64,000 bases of DNA, from NCBI GenBank assembly GCA_036417435.1, contig CM070900.1, forward strand, positions 32,899,496 to 32,963,495. Reading direction: 5' to 3'. A program made the position numbers and the translations under genes. The notes beneath the pieces are model-generated. The model ran no database searches, was not told where the DNA came from, and saw nothing but the letters and a program-made list of their open reading frames with translations. Of the stretch, positions 1 through 12,384 are shown piece by piece; the stretch's first letter is position 1; the number at the start of each line of letters is the position of its first letter. The DNA comes from Inia geoffrensis (Eukaryota > Chordata > Mammalia > Artiodactyla > Iniidae).

Positions 1-275
1 CAGAGTGAAGTAAGTCAGAAAGAGAAAAGCAAATATCGTATATGAACGTATGTATGTGGAACCTAGAAGAATGGTACAGATGAACCGGTTTGCAGGGCAA
101 AAATTGAGACACAGATGTAGAGAACAGACGTATGGACACCAAGTGGGGAAAACCGCGGTGGGGTGGGGATGGTGGTGTGCTGAATTGGGCAATTGGGATT
201 GACATGTATACAGTGATGTGTGTAAAATTGATGACTAATAACCTACAATATAAAAAAAACAAAGAAACAAACTAA
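1..275 (+). mobile_element. L1 3' end (cetartiodactyl L1), cut by window edge
   Basis: The sequence matches the familiar 3' UTR of cetartiodactyl L1. It opens with the 'gaagtaagtcagaaagag' block, then the 'gggattgacatgtatac' block, and ends in an A-rich tail at about 250-275. Only the 3' end is in the window, so the length of the element is unknown. Assignment is from recalled consensus, not from a search. Confidence 0.8.
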
Positions 276-2957
276 ACAACTAATACTAAACTTTCTTTGG
301 GTTATTTGTATGGAAATATGTTAATATAAATGTTTCAGACATTACATGAAATTTCTAAAAATCTTATATGTTCTGGTATAAAGTTATAAGTCATAATTCT
401 AGTTATTACTTTAAAATGTATATCTCAGAAATAACTAAATTTCCTTGTCAATTGTATTATGAACTTTCATCAAATCTTTAACCGTGGTCATTTTTAAGTC
501 TTTTGTTATTTACAGACAGTTCTGGGTGTACTCTGACGCTTTTGCAAATATGTTCCTATAAAAGGGTTTCATCTTCAAGGAATTCATGGAAAAGACTGAC
601 AAGTACAGGTTTCTGGTAACTGACTACACTGCTGAAATGAATGAATAAGCACTTTCAGAACTCTAATGGAAAACTGATGAACTCATAAGAGTGCTAACAA
701 AAGATCAAGATGAAAAAACAAATTAATTACATAGGACTGAGTGAACTGATGAGGATGATTATAATTTTTGTGACTTTCTGTTTGAATAAAAAAAAAATCA
801 GATTATCTTCCCTCAAGGAGATTAGAATCATACAAGGGAAAAGAGAGAATTATAAATCACTGCACTAACAAGATCATAGGAGGAAAGAGGCATGGATGGT
901 ACCAAGAGTCCATATCATGGAATAGTACAGAATATATACATCCTGAAGAGAACAGAAGGGAAATCTCTGTGGAGAAGAAAGTACTGGCATTGGCTTGAAA
1001 GATGCTTGGAAAAAATATGTGGTAAAGAATAGCATGAGTTAAAAGATGTACACATATGCATTCTTTGACACCACCAGTAAAAATGAAAAAGGCAGAAAGT
1101 GACTAGATGGACCTTTAATTGAACAATTAAAAGCCAACAACTAGCCAGATATTCATTAATTCTTCCACCAAATATTTATTGAAAGATCCTGGGTATCAGG
1201 CACCATATCCACCACCCTTTCTGGTCTGACCTCTACTCGCCTGTCCACTTCAGATGTTTCTTTCCCCCAACACACATGCCATGTCTTAACCCCTCCACTT
1301 TTCGTCCTCCTTCCCTCTTCCACTTTCTCCTCCTCCCTTTCATCCCTATGCAACTCATCCAATAAAACTCCCCTTCCAAGTCACTTTTTCAGGTGAATTA
1401 ATACACCCCGCCGCCTCAGATGCTCTGGGTGGGTGCTCCCCACTGCTACTACCACTATATATCACAATTAGAGACTAATCAAGAACATCAATACCACTTG
1501 ATATCAGTGACTGATGTTTGTATCACAGTACATCAACTAAAAGTCAATAATAATTTGACAGTCAAGAGAACATTGTTATTAATGGCAGGTGGGTTTGTTA
1601 AGGAAGTTTGGTAGATGGAGCCCCAGATGGTTTAAACTACAAAAACACTTTTCAGCTCAGCTTGCTGTGGTGAAGACTGGGCAAAGAATGCAGAGGCAGA
1701 AAAACATAATACTGTGTGAGGTTTCTTTATTTCCTCCTTTCTTCCTATTTGTAAAAATGGGTGGGGGAGGGGAGGCATCTGAAAGTATCCCATCACACTG
1801 AAGTTCTTCTTTCAGAACTCTCACCCACAACAAATCTCAGCAGACGTGGGGACAATTTTCTCCAGGTGAATCAGGTCACTGTTACTGAGCTTCTCTTTAC
1901 AGCAAGGTATGCTAATGGCATTTTGTTCTTTCCTTCACAAAGGGAGCCAGAATATCTGCCTCATTTTCTCTAAACTATTCACATCTCAGATAATGTCAGA
2001 TTCTTTCTTGTTCTCATGCTTGGCTACCTCCATGTTGTTGACCTAATAAATCAAACTTACCCAAATGTCCCCAAATGTGGCCAGGAAAGAGAATCTGATT
2101 TTTTTTTTTTTTTTTTTTTTTTAAATAAGCACATACTCGCCCATCATTTAGACTCCTCTGCACTTCTAGCGCTAAGGAGACAGTCCCATTATCTCACAAT
2201 GTCCCCTGTTAGTTCTCTCTGGTTTTATTAAAACCTTTTCTCTTTCATTAAAATAAAAAGCCCCTGAAAAACTACAGTTACAGATTTTCTGCAACCCACA
2301 ATTTATGGCTGCTGCTTGCAACCTTCAAAAGCTTTTAAAAATAGCATCAGCTCTATTATTCTGTATTATGGTAATTGTAGTAAAGATTTAAGAGGCACTT
2401 TAAGACTTTTTAGCTCTACAGTATATTTCTGTTCCAATTTCTTGCTTAGGCATTTGGGAAAGAAGCCTTATTTAAAAGCTTTACCCTCTGCCCTCTGATA
2501 CACAATTTCCCTCTTAACTAGAGCAACTAGACCTCACCGCACAATTAGGGAAGCTAGGTCTCCAATTAGAGCTCAGCAAAACGTGGGGCAAAGCACATCC
2601 TTCCAGAAGCCCATTCCATTTATATGCACCTGACAATAATCAAAATTTTTCTCACGTGCTACGTACCTTTGACCCCTTTGTTATGCTTCACATCCCCTTG
2701 TTAACTCCCTACCCCTCCTTTGCTCCCATAGGAAATCAGCGAAGATAATCACAAGATTAAATAACTCCAATGCCACTAGTGCTAAAACGTTCAAAGCCAT
2801 TAATATGACAACCGCCCAAGTGGCCACAGGGATTTACGTAGTACTGAAATTAAACTGACCTCACCCTATCTTCGACATAGATCTCTTCTTCCCAGTTAAC
2901 CTGTGTTCTTCTCTTGTTGCCTAGTCTAGGATGGTTGCAATTCAAAACAACCAAGGA
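276..2957. other. Unassigned non-coding stretch
   Basis: AT-rich sequence without a convincing gene. Around 1150-1205 there is a short match to the reversed 3' tail shared by L2 and MIR ('accaaatatttattgaaag'). A poly-T run lies at 2099-2122. Open frames here are at most about 70 codons and resemble nothing I recognise. A short protein-like reading near 585-780 was considered and rejected. Confidence 0.5.
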
Positions 2958-3177
2958 GGGGCTTCTTCCCTGGTGGCGCAGTGGTTGGGAGTCCGCCTGC
3001 CGATGCGGGGGACACGGGTTCGTGTCCCGGTCAGGGAAGATCCCACATGCCGCGGAGCGGCTGGGCCCGTGAGCCATGGCCGCTGAGCCTGCGTGTCCAG
3101 AGCCTGTGTTCCGCGGCGGGAGAGCCGCGGCAGTGAGAGGCCCGCGTACCACCCCTCCCAACAACAAAAAAAAACCC
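2958..3177 (+). mobile_element. CHR SINE, GC-rich class
   Basis: tRNA-Glu-derived SINE starting 'ggcttcttccctggtggcgc'. The A box lies at the 'tggcgcagtggttgggag' segment and a B-box-like 'gggttcgtgtccc' follows. The CpG-rich body ends near 'gaggcccgcgtacc' and an A-rich tail. Flanking 8-bp repeats 'accaagga' at 2950-2957 and 3178-3185 mark the target-site duplication. The body differs slightly from its siblings (an extra 'gccgcgg' near the 3' end). Confidence 0.93.
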
Positions 3178-3185
3178 ACCAAGGA

Positions 3186-4393
3186 AACGGCTAATGGAAT
3201 TTCCACAACTGAGATGCGCATTTTAAACACAATTCCCTCCACATACTACTTTGCTAAGGCATTTTTCTTGGGCACACACCACATGGAAAAACCACTCGTT
3301 CCCTGCTCTTTCCCTTCCCTCCTTTAGGATTTCAGTAGCATCTGGACAGCAGAAATCTGTAATGGTCCCCAACTCTGCAAAGGACAGAGCCACATCCCAG
3401 ACTTCCCTTGTTCTGACTCAAGCCTTCCCACTGCAGAGCCACAGTTTTTTATTATGTCAACAGTTATCAGCTGGGGAGCTTTTCACATGCACTTCCTCAC
3501 TGAGTGCGTTTTCCCCCAACTGCCAGCTTTCTCCCAAAGCAAAAGGATAGCTCTATTCCACACCCATAGTAAATAATCTTAAGTGTTTCCCCCTTGGTTC
3601 GCCTTGCTCCAAGTTTCCATGTAAATTTCAGAAGAGTGAAACACACAGTGATTCCTGCCCACTGGTATTTTATGATTTTAATTTGCTCAAAAGCTCTGAA
3701 TTTCATTATATTTTCCCATTTGGTGCATGGGATTTTTACAGTTAACAGATGTTCACTTAATAGAGCCTCCTAGTGAGCAAATCAGTTTTCTCCCTCTGGT
3801 ATTCATGTAACTTTCTAGTCCTGCAGTAGCTGTTTCTGGCGCCTGCCAAGTTATCTGGCAGTGGAAGCTCCAATTGCAAAGTGCAACAGCTTTTTGGAAA
3901 TGCTCGTTCCTTTAGTCCCGCTCATCCCAACTTGACTCCTTCCTCCTAAACACCATGTGAGAAAGCCCCCAGGGGAAAACACCAGCCTCAGACCACAGAC
4001 AGGTTTCACTCACAGATGCAAAGATGTTCTGCACCCAATAAATATTTTCTCAGCCTACGGCCACTGCAAATGCCGAAAATTATAATGCACCCAAAATAGT
4101 AAAGGAAGAGTTTCCCAAACAGCTGTCCCAGGCCAATCTCCAACTCATGAGTTGTTTGGAGTTTTTTTACTCATATCTCAGGACATGAAAATAAGTCACA
4201 GCACTGAAGAAGAGTCTGCATCCCAGGAATACTGACATGTCTGCTTATAGTTTCTTACTTAAATAGGAGAGGTTCTAAGGGTGTCTGCAGAGGCTGTTAT
4301 TACAGGTCTCCCTCAGTTTACAAACATGACCTAAAAGTTTGAATATCCAATGTCCCACCAACCTCTTATTTGATTCAGGATATAAAGAAGAAT
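3186..4393. other. Unassigned non-coding stretch
   Basis: Mixed-composition DNA with no repeat I recognise, no RNA gene and no plausible exon. Short open frames of 69-99 codons overlap in several frames on both strands without family resemblance. Parts could be old single-copy sequence. Confidence 0.4.
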
Positions 4394-4937
4394 CTTTTTT
4401 TTTAATTGAAGTATTGTGTTTTTTTGTTTGTTTTTTGCCACACTGCACGACACGTGGGATCTTAGTTCCCCAACCAGGGATCGGACCTGAGCCCCCTGCA
4501 TTGGAAGGCGGAGTCTTAACCACTGGACCACCAGGGAAGCCACAAATTGAAGTACAGTTGATTTACAATGTTGTGTTAATTTCTGCTGTACAGCAAAGTG
4601 ACTGAGTTATACACATTCTTTTTCATGTTCTTTTCCATTATGGTTTATTACAGAATATTGAATATAGTTCCCTGTGCTACACAGTAGGACCTTGTTGCTT
4701 ATCCATCCTACATATAACAGTTTACGTCTGCAAATCCCAAACTCCCAGTCCATCCCTTTCCCATTCCCCCTCCCCTCTGGCAACCACAAGTCTGTTCTCT
4801 ATGTCTGCGAGTCTGTTTCTGTTTCATAAATAAGTTCATTGGTGTCACAGATTCCATACATAAGTGATATCATGTGGTACCTGTCTTTCTCTTTCTGATT
4901 TACTTCACTTAGTATGATAATCTCTAGGTCCATGGAA
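4394..4937 (-). mobile_element. L1 3' UTR fragment, reverse strand, split by a SINE
   Basis: Read on the reverse strand this is the cetartiodactyl L1 3' end: 'cagcagaaattaacacaac', then the 'ttcaatt' end and a poly-A (poly-T at 4394-4403 on the plus strand). The 5' boundary is near 4937, where the match to 'cttagtatgataatctctag' runs out, so it is a 5'-truncated copy. It is interrupted by a short CHR-type SINE at 4414-4544. Confidence 0.85.
4414..4544 (-). mobile_element. Short tRNA-Glu SINE (CHR type) nested in L1
   Basis: On the reverse strand it begins 'ggcttccctggtggtccag', contains a B-box-like 'aggtccgatccctgg' and ends at 'gtgtggcaaaaaac' plus an A-rich tail. This short class (about 130 bp) lacks the long CpG-rich body. 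The L1 sequence 'aattgaagta' is duplicated exactly at 4404-4413 and 4545-4554, which proves insertion into the L1. Confidence 0.92.
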
Positions 4938-6670
4938 TGATCTCTCTTGAGAGTCTATTTGAAACCCCAAATTATCCACTGAGTAGCAGAACTAGAGGAC
5001 AAATACCTTTACAAAGAAATCAAAGCTCTCAACTTGCCAGAAGTCCTCTTGGTTATTTCTTGGTCGGACTCCTAAGATTAGGGCTTGTGACAAGTGAAGG
5101 ATAAAGAAAAGAGATGGGAGGAATTTGGGAATGTCATCCAACCCATTCCTTCTCTGCTAATTGAATATTCCAAAACATCCGCAATGGACTTGCTCCTGTT
5201 TGGTTCCTAACAAGAGCTGTCTGGCTATGTAATGTGGTCTTTTCTAATGCCTTTAGAATGTTTATACCCTCCCTCACCAGCTTTCCAGTCTTCCTGTAAC
5301 ATTAATAGTCTCTGGGGTAGTCATCCTTCAGGACTCAGGCCAATTTTCACCCCTTCATGAAGTTCTCCCAGATCCCCAACATTTATCCCCAACCGAATTA
5401 ATATCTACCTTTTTGTATCTGAGAAATACATTATTTTTTACATGTATTACTGAACAGGTAGGTAAAGTGAGGTCCTTAGCACTTAAGGTATTAACCTAAT
5501 TTCTCACAGATGGCTTAACCCAGAGGCAGAAATTAAACACAAGTGTCCAGTGTCTGACTGGAAGCACTTTCTACTATCTCACTTACAACCCACTTTATCA
5601 TCTTTTCATTTTTACTTTCCTTCTATCCCTGATCCCTAATCATTTTGAGGCTTCTTGAACACCTCTTATATAGTAGGGGCTTTAAAGGCATTCTTTACTT
5701 AATCCTGCAAGATTAAGTCGCAGTCTAGTTAGGAAGACAAAAAACACGCTAGGTGTTCCAAACCAAGAGCATGTAAAGTAGGAAATGAGTCACAAAGGTG
5801 ACAGGAGAGTTGAGAAGCCTAACAGGGATAGTAAGGCTACTCAGAATTGAGCCAAAACAGGAAGCTGCTACCTCAGGGCTGGGGAGATAAAGGGAGAGGG
5901 CACATCACCAGAGCCGACGGGTCAACCTCAGTGATGAAAGCTGAAGCCATAACCAACTTGTCTGCCGGGAGCTGGAGCCCTGGGAGAGATGCAGCTGCTG
6001 CCAGAGAGGCTGCAGGAAGCAGACAGAGGGAGAAATACTCTAACTTCTGTGTTCCTCCAGCCCTCCACTCTCCCACCAGTGGATCCCATTGGCCAAATCC
6101 AGTACAAGTCAGCTGACAAGGGAGTTTGCTGAATCAGTCCCCACTTGGATTTGGAGGAGAACAGAAGAGTGAAGAATGGCTCTGAGAACAAACAGGTAGC
6201 ACAATAATTACCATCAACTCCACTTACCAGTTCAGGAGGCTTAGGCTGAAAGTGAAGATACCTACCCAAAGTTAGATAACGGATAAGCGATGGACTCTAC
6301 ATTCCAACTTCAACACTGTGCAATTGATTCCAATGCCCATAATCTTACATTGCCCCCTAGTCAATCCAAAGCCCATCATCTCTCACTGTCCTGCCTTCAC
6401 CCTCACACATGAACTCACAGTGGCTGCTTAATGGGCGACCAATGAATTAGATGTAACGCCAAACAAGCAGCCTTGCCTGTTCACATATGAAGCCCTCCCT
6501 ATGTGAGTTCCCGGAAGTTGCTGATTCTGTTTAAGCTTAGAAAAATTCTGCTCACTTCCCACTTGTTGAAAAGAGAGATGCCATAATGGACCCCTCCAAA
6601 TCATAAATTTCCATGGAAGATGGTTTTAGAGCCAGTCATCAGTGGTTCACATCTTAAATAATATGGGATA
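4938..6670. other. Mostly unassigned; weak L2 and old-repeat traces
   Basis: About 5280-5450 resembles the plus-strand 3' part of L2 (paired cytosine-rich phrases, 'cttcatgaagttctcccaga'). About 5850-6215 has the feel of an old dispersed repeat ('cccattggccaaatccagta'), family not recalled. Open frames of 67-113 codons on both strands here overlap one another and are not credible genes. Confidence 0.35.
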
Positions 6671-6909
6671 CAGTTGTGTTTAACGAGCAAGGGTTGTGAA
6701 ATTAGACCAAGCTGGACACAAATCTTTGCTTTGCTATTCACAAGCTGTGTAGCCCTGGACAAGTGAACTTCCCTGAGTATCAGTTTTCCCATGAGTCAAA
6801 TGAAAATAACACCACCTACCATACAGGGTGGTTAGGTGGACTGTTAGGTCAGTTACATAAAAGAAATAATATGGTACCTAACACACTTCAAGTGCTCAGT
6901 AAGTATTCG
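6671..6909 (+). repeat. MIR SINE remnant
   Basis: Ancient mammalian-wide MIR. The core 'acaagctgtgtagccctgga' corresponds to the MIR core, followed by the 'cagttttcccatgagtcaaa' segment and a terminal 'aagtgctcagtaagtattcg' tail. Divergence is high, as expected for MIR. No target duplication could be recognised. Confidence 0.8.
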
Positions 6910-9347
6910 AAAAGAGAATAATGATAAATGTTCAGAAAAACATTCCCTGGGGGGAATACAGCTTTACACGGATAGACCAAAGAGTAAGGCTTCTCCCGAG
7001 TACTCCCACAGTAACTTGTGCTTCTGTGGTGATTAAAAAATAAGTTGGCAATAACAAGCTAGCATCCCAGGGTCCACAGGGTCCATACTATTACTGTGGG
7101 GGGCATTTATATGTTTTTTTAGCTCTTAATCGGCAACAAGTTAGTAACCCAAGACTTATATAAAGAACTGTATTTATCCGCATCCAGCTGATCAATATTC
7201 ACTCAGCATGCTTCAGCTCCTAGCATCTCAGAGGAATAAAATAAATTGTCAGTCAGTAGCACAAGTTTGTTGTGATGCTGGTAGTAGTAATTTTTTTTTT
7301 TGCTAAATTATTCACCTTCTCGAAAAGCAATTTGATAAATGTTTATTTCTTCATAATACATTCTAACAACCACTGATTTGTGACCCTCGCTGTGGACTGA
7401 ATTTAAATTGGAGAGGAGGCAAGGACTCCACGAAAATGCCAAGACAGGGCCACAGACTAGCTCTAGGGCTCCTTCTTTCTTGCTCTCAGAGAGCACACTG
7501 GCCTCCCATGGCAAGAGGGTACTAATTGAATTTAAGAGAGTAATAAGTGAGAAGCGAACACAAACACGACCTGCAGTGAGAACGCCACCACCACGGGCTT
7601 GGCAGGAGATTCGATGGGACTGCACAGGGGTGCAGATCCACAGTCAAGCCAGAGGCCAAGATTCAGAGTTGTGTTGACAAGTGACCTGGGAGACAAGGGG
7701 ACAAGGAAGGGACAGGGAAGGTGGAATTCTGTGTGCTTCTCGTTTCAGAAAGCATCCTGACCAGGAAACACAACTAAAACATATATGAGGTTATTTTCTT
7801 CCTGCTCCCTCTTCTGAATAATCTCTCTCCGCTGCCCCCTGCACTACCATTTAGAGGTTCCCCAGGTTGAGAAAAAGTAAATGCTTCTTGCAGGCAGCAG
7901 GGTAGGAAGGTGGTTCGCCCAAGGGATCCTTCTCCACTTAGTGCTTCCCTATCATCTTGATATCCTTGATGGCAAATGACTGAAACTTTCCACCGTCTTT
8001 CCTCCAGACGTTTAAGAGGATTTAAATTAAGAAGAACCGCACCTCAGTGTGCCAGGAGCAGCAGGCCAGAGCGTTATTTTCCTTCACACAGGAAAAGTAC
8101 GGAAGTGAACACATGCTGCCTGGCACGTGGCCCTGCTATGGAATCACGCCACGGAAATTCCCTCGAAGTGAAGGGCCATCACAGACATCCTGACTCTTGT
8201 CCTACCTGCACCATGAGGCAGATGGCTCGGGTTTAACTTGGTTGGGGCTACAAACTTGTAATCCATCATTTCCCATTTTCAAATTCTCTGACATAGAAAG
8301 TTCTGGGAAAAGACCATACCAAATTCTTTCATGTATCTGCTTCTGAGCATTAAGACTGTCGCTTTTTTCCCATCAACCACCAGGTGTTACACATACAACT
8401 TTTAAAATAGCACAGGAGAATTTACTCCTAAGTGAGGCAGGTTCCCAACCTTTTGTACTCATGGTTGCCACAGTTTTAGTGCCAGCCTCTGAGCACCTGG
8501 TGGCTTACCCTTTAGATTAGGGACGTACACTCAAATACCTACAAAGGTCAGGAAAAATAAATAAATGAGTGAAGCCAGCTAGCTCAGGGAGTACAAGGCA
8601 ATGGTATGGACCGTGGAAAACTTAGCACAGGGGCTCCATTCACTGAGGCAACGATCACTGAGCTCCCAGAAAACTGCCTTCCTGGGGAAATGAAGTCTCA
8701 GTATTGCCAGTTCTTCTAATTTTGCCAAAGAATTGCCAAGTTCTTCTAATTCTTCAAAAAAAAAGCTGGAAATCTAAATTTTATATAAAATTAATTGGCA
8801 ACAAATTCAATAAAAATATAAAACAAATACAGCATGGGCCAACAGGTGCAGCTGCAGCTGTGATGTCTAACCAGTATTTCCCCTTCCAAAATCCACAGTA
8901 CTTTGAATTAGGCTGATTAGGTTGCAGTAAGAAATTCAACCAAATACCTAGTGGCTGTCAATACAACAAAAGGTTATTTCACACTCACATAACAGTCCAC
9001 AGTAGGTCCAAATCTGTTGGGGTCAGTGGAAATGGAGGATGCTGGGAGAGGCAAGCGAGGCCCTGCCCCATATAGTCATTTAGGAAACCAGGTTAAGTGA
9101 CTCTGCCATCTTTAGTACATAAATTCCAAGGGCACCCTGGGAGTTACTCCATCCAAGTCAAATATTAGCTCCTCTCTCCCGATCCTTTGCACAGAGGCAA
9201 AGGGGGACAGAGAGGGAAGATGGGAGTAAAAGATAAAACCTGACTTTCTCCTCATATGACATTTTCTATTAAGGGTATGGGGGGGTTTTAGTCTAGGCAA
9301 ATCTGGAGAAAAGCTGGTGTCTTATACCAGGGTTCTTCCTGATTTTT
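6910..9347. other. Unassigned non-coding stretch
   Basis: No recognisable gene, RNA or repeat apart from short homopolymers (poly-T near 7290). A small internal repeat lies at 8703-8721 and 8731-8750 ('attgccagttcttctaatt', with one extra base in the second copy). Open frames of 62-105 codons show no family resemblance. Confidence 0.4.
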
Positions 9348-9362
9348 AAAAGCCAACAAATC

Positions 9363-9584
9363 GGGGCTTCCCTGGTGGCGCAGTGGTTGAGAGTCCGCCT
9401 ACCAATGCAGGGGACACGAGTTCGTGCCCCGGTCCGGGAAGATCCCACATGCCGTGGAGCGGCTGGGCCCGTGGGCCATGGCCGCTGAGCCTGCACGTCC
9501 AGAGCCTGTGCTCCGCAACGGGAGAGGCCACGGCAGTGAGAGGCCCGCGTAACGCAAAAAAAGAAAAAAAAGAAAAAGAAAAAG
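9363..9584 (+). mobile_element. CHR SINE, GC-rich class
   Basis: Starts 'ggggcttccctggtggcgca'. The A box ('tggcgcagtggttgagag') and B-box region ('gagttcgtgccccgg') are clear, and the body ends 'gaggcccgcgtaacgc' before an A/G-rich tail. A 15-bp target duplication ('aaaagccaacaaatc') at 9348-9362 and 9585-9599 frames it exactly, suggesting a fairly recent insertion. Confidence 0.95.
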
Positions 9585-9599
9585 AAAAGCCAACAAATC

Positions 9600-10679
9600 A
9601 AAGATTTCATGGTATTTGAAAGTTTGTCAAGGTATACATACCTCATTCTCCACTGTCAGATGGAAAAAGTGATAAAGTTAATAGCGATTGCCAGTAATGG
9701 GCATTACTTCATGAATATCATAGAGTTAGAGCTGGAAGCTCACCTAATAAATTGATCCCAGCCTCCTCAACTGAAAGACAAGTGTATATCAATGGTCACA
9801 CAACTCATGCGAGGCAGACGGACAATTAGAAAAATCCCAAACCACTGTTTTCTCCCTTACTTTGTTTTCTCCACACTGTCCAAGCTACAATGTAAATCAC
9901 TTTTCCACATAGTTTAAAAGAATATTATTGTAAGATGGTCCATTTTTTTTATAGATTTCGAAAGCCAATAGTAAAATAAAAGGGCAGAGGGCATGTGGTG
10001 GACATTTGTCATTTTTTTGCCTTCCCAATACCCTTTCTCTCTTCTTCTGGCAATAGCACCCTGCTTTTCTGTTGAGGAAACACCTCTCCCCAGTTTTTGA
10101 ATGTTGTTTGACCCCATCTTCTCCCTCAGCTCCTGGGATTAGGCAGGTGCACCCGACCTGACCAACCAGAGTATTCCTACCAATTCAGAAACAAACACAT
10201 GTTCCAAGAAAGTCAAGATTCACAGTTCAGGGACGTTTGTTAGATTGCTTGGGAAAAGAAAAACACGATTTCTGCTGAATCTGAAGATTAAAAAGAGGGT
10301 ATAATGCCAGGAGCTATGGGCCTAGAGAGTAGAAAAATCCTGCCTAATCATGAAGCTAAGACAGGAAATCAGGTACCCGACAGAAAGGCCTCCATCCTCC
10401 AACATCATTTGAACCTCTGACTCCAGCTGTACATAACACCAACCCTTTTTTTTTCTTTCTTTCTTTTTTTTGGCTTAAGTCAATTTGAGCTGGCTGACTA
10501 AAAAAAGTCCTGCTAACAGAAAAAAGTATTGCAAAGAAATCAGATACCATACCCAATGGGAAAAAAGTCAAAATTGACAACTTAGTAATGTTTGTGAGGA
10601 AAGCTCCTTTTAGGAGGAAGACACAAAATGATAAGTAACAGTCACAGCAGTAAGTACTCAATAAATGTGATTTCTGCCA
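9600..10679. other. Unassigned stretch with old repeat traces
   Basis: Around 9725-9830 'atagagttagagctggaagc' and 'gtcacacaactcatgcgagg' recall an old mammalian repeat ending like reversed MIR. A T-rich low-complexity run lies at 10446-10471. Nothing else is recognisable and there is no plausible coding sequence. Confidence 0.35.
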
Positions 10680-10850
10680 GGTGCTGCCCCCAAAATTTTA
10701 CATCTATTAACTTATTTTAATTTCACAAGCCTGTGCGGTAGGTATTATCAAGACCCCCATTTAACAGACAAAGAACTTAAAGTTTACAGAGGTAACTTGC
10801 CCAAAGTCCTAAAATTAGGAATTGGTAGGGCTAGGAATCCAATCTTCATT
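10680..10850 (-). repeat. MIR SINE remnant, reverse strand
   Basis: Reads as reversed MIR: 'catttaacagacaaagaact' followed by 'ggtaacttgcccaaagtcct' and 'aattggtagggctaggaatc'. These are the hallmark order of the reversed MIR core. Boundaries are approximate. Confidence 0.75.
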
Positions 10851-11536
10851 TTATAAAATTCAAAGATATATTCCTCATTCCTGCCGTTGTAATATCTTGG
10901 GAGATATTTCCTCACAGAGAACATTGGTTCAAGAAAATGGTAAGATTTCCTGCAAAATGTTGAACAGAACACAAGTGCTTGTTCTACTTACCTGAAAGAT
11001 AATAATCTTCCTCAATGAGGATTTTCCCTAGTCTGAAAATAAGAAAACTAAAGTCAGGGCCCCTGCTAGCCTATATGAACCTCTGGATAAATGCAGCCTC
11101 ATTTCAGGGCTGATCATCACAATCACCCTCTCAGCTTTTGATTAATGAGGAGCACGCAAAGCTCAGTGGAGCTATAGCTGGGGTGTTTTGATATACCAGT
11201 GGCATTCCTCCCTTTCCTCATTTATATTTTAGAAGAGCCAGACCAGACACTCTACATTCAGTTTGCTCCCACAGGACAGAACTGACCTGTAAAGTGAGAA
11301 TATCAGTGATAACTTTGCCAGAGATGATAGCAATGATTAGTGAGAGAAGGTAAAAAGCACTTAGCTGGCCACAGAGGGCAAATGGAAAAGAAAACTGAAT
11401 AACCAAAAATACTTTTTAAACATCCGGATAAAGTAATAGAGAAGTTCAAGAATCTAGTTAAATGCTATTAGTTTGTATTTAAGTATTTAAGTAGAGAGAA
11501 ATACCCCAGTGTGGCAAATAGCAATTATTGCTTCTT
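10851..11536. other. Unassigned non-coding stretch
   Basis: AT-rich sequence with no repeat family or gene that I recognise. Open frames are 62 codons or fewer. Confidence 0.4.
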
Positions 11537-11643
11537 GAAAAAAAGAATGAAAGAATAAAAGAAGAAAGAATGGGGGGGATGGGGGGAGGGAAAGAAAGAA
11601 AGAAAGAAGGAAGGAAGGAAGAAAAAAGAAGAAAGAAAGAAAG

Positions 11644-11698
<55 letters not shown>

Positions 11699-11852
11699 GA
11701 GAAAGAGAGGAAGCAAGGAAGAAACGGGAGAAAGAAAGGGAAAGAAATAAAGAAAGAGGGAGGGAGGGAAAGAAAAAAGAGAAGGAAAGAAAGAGTGAGA
11801 GAGAGGGAGGGAGGGAGGGAGGAAGAAAGGGAGAAAGAAAGGAAGGAAAAAG
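11537..11852. repeat. GAAA/GGAA/GGGA purine-rich microsatellite
   Basis: About 315 bp of nearly pure purine on the plus strand. The run 11581-11713 is uninterrupted purine. Near-perfect GAAA units occupy about 11645-11698, flanked by imperfect GGAA and GGGA units. The long open frames read through it on both strands (rich in Lys/Glu/Arg or in Ser/Phe/Leu) are artefacts of the repeat, not genes. Confidence 0.97.
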
Positions 11853-12384
11853 CCAATGTGATTCTTTATTCAGAAAAAAAAAATTAACTATCTTTCTTTT
11901 TAGCATCCTCTATGTGCTTTCTGTGGTACTATATAAAGTAAAAACTCATCCCTCCTCCTTATGAGTCTTATGCTTAGAAAAAAGATAAACAAGAAGGGAA
12001 AATAAACAAATACATGAGATAAATATTTTTAGTTATCAGGCAGCTGATGCATTCAAAGGCTACCAAAGTTGATAGAGTAGAAAATTCAATCAGATCTCCA
12101 CTCCTCCCTTCCCTTCATATCCACATCCAATCAAACACCAAAACCAATTTTCTCCCCCTTCTCCACCTCTCTCCAACACATTCTTTCCATCACCACTGCC
12201 CCTCCTATGAGTCAGGGCACCACCATCTCTAGCCTTGACTAGACATTTCTGCAGCCTGACAGCCTCCAGGCTTGCCCCTCTCCATACTTAACATGAATTA
12301 GGGTTTTTTTTAATGCAAACTGAATCAGTGTTGAAACCACTTCAATAATGCTGAATAGGTTTCAGAATAAAATCAAAATAACTT

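Noticed and set aside
585..780. Possible processed-pseudogene reading ('KYRFLVTDYTAEMN' followed by an A-rich run)
   Set aside because: Too short, with several stops and no family I recognise. An old repeat is equally likely.
5847..6269. Open frames of 67-113 codons on both strands
   Set aside because: Overlapping frames on both strands without domain resemblance; the DNA looks like an old dispersed repeat.
11479..11906. Long Lys/Glu/Arg-rich or Ser/Phe/Leu-rich open frames (up to 139 codons)
   Set aside because: They are translations of the GAAA/GGAA microsatellite and have no protein character beyond the repeat.
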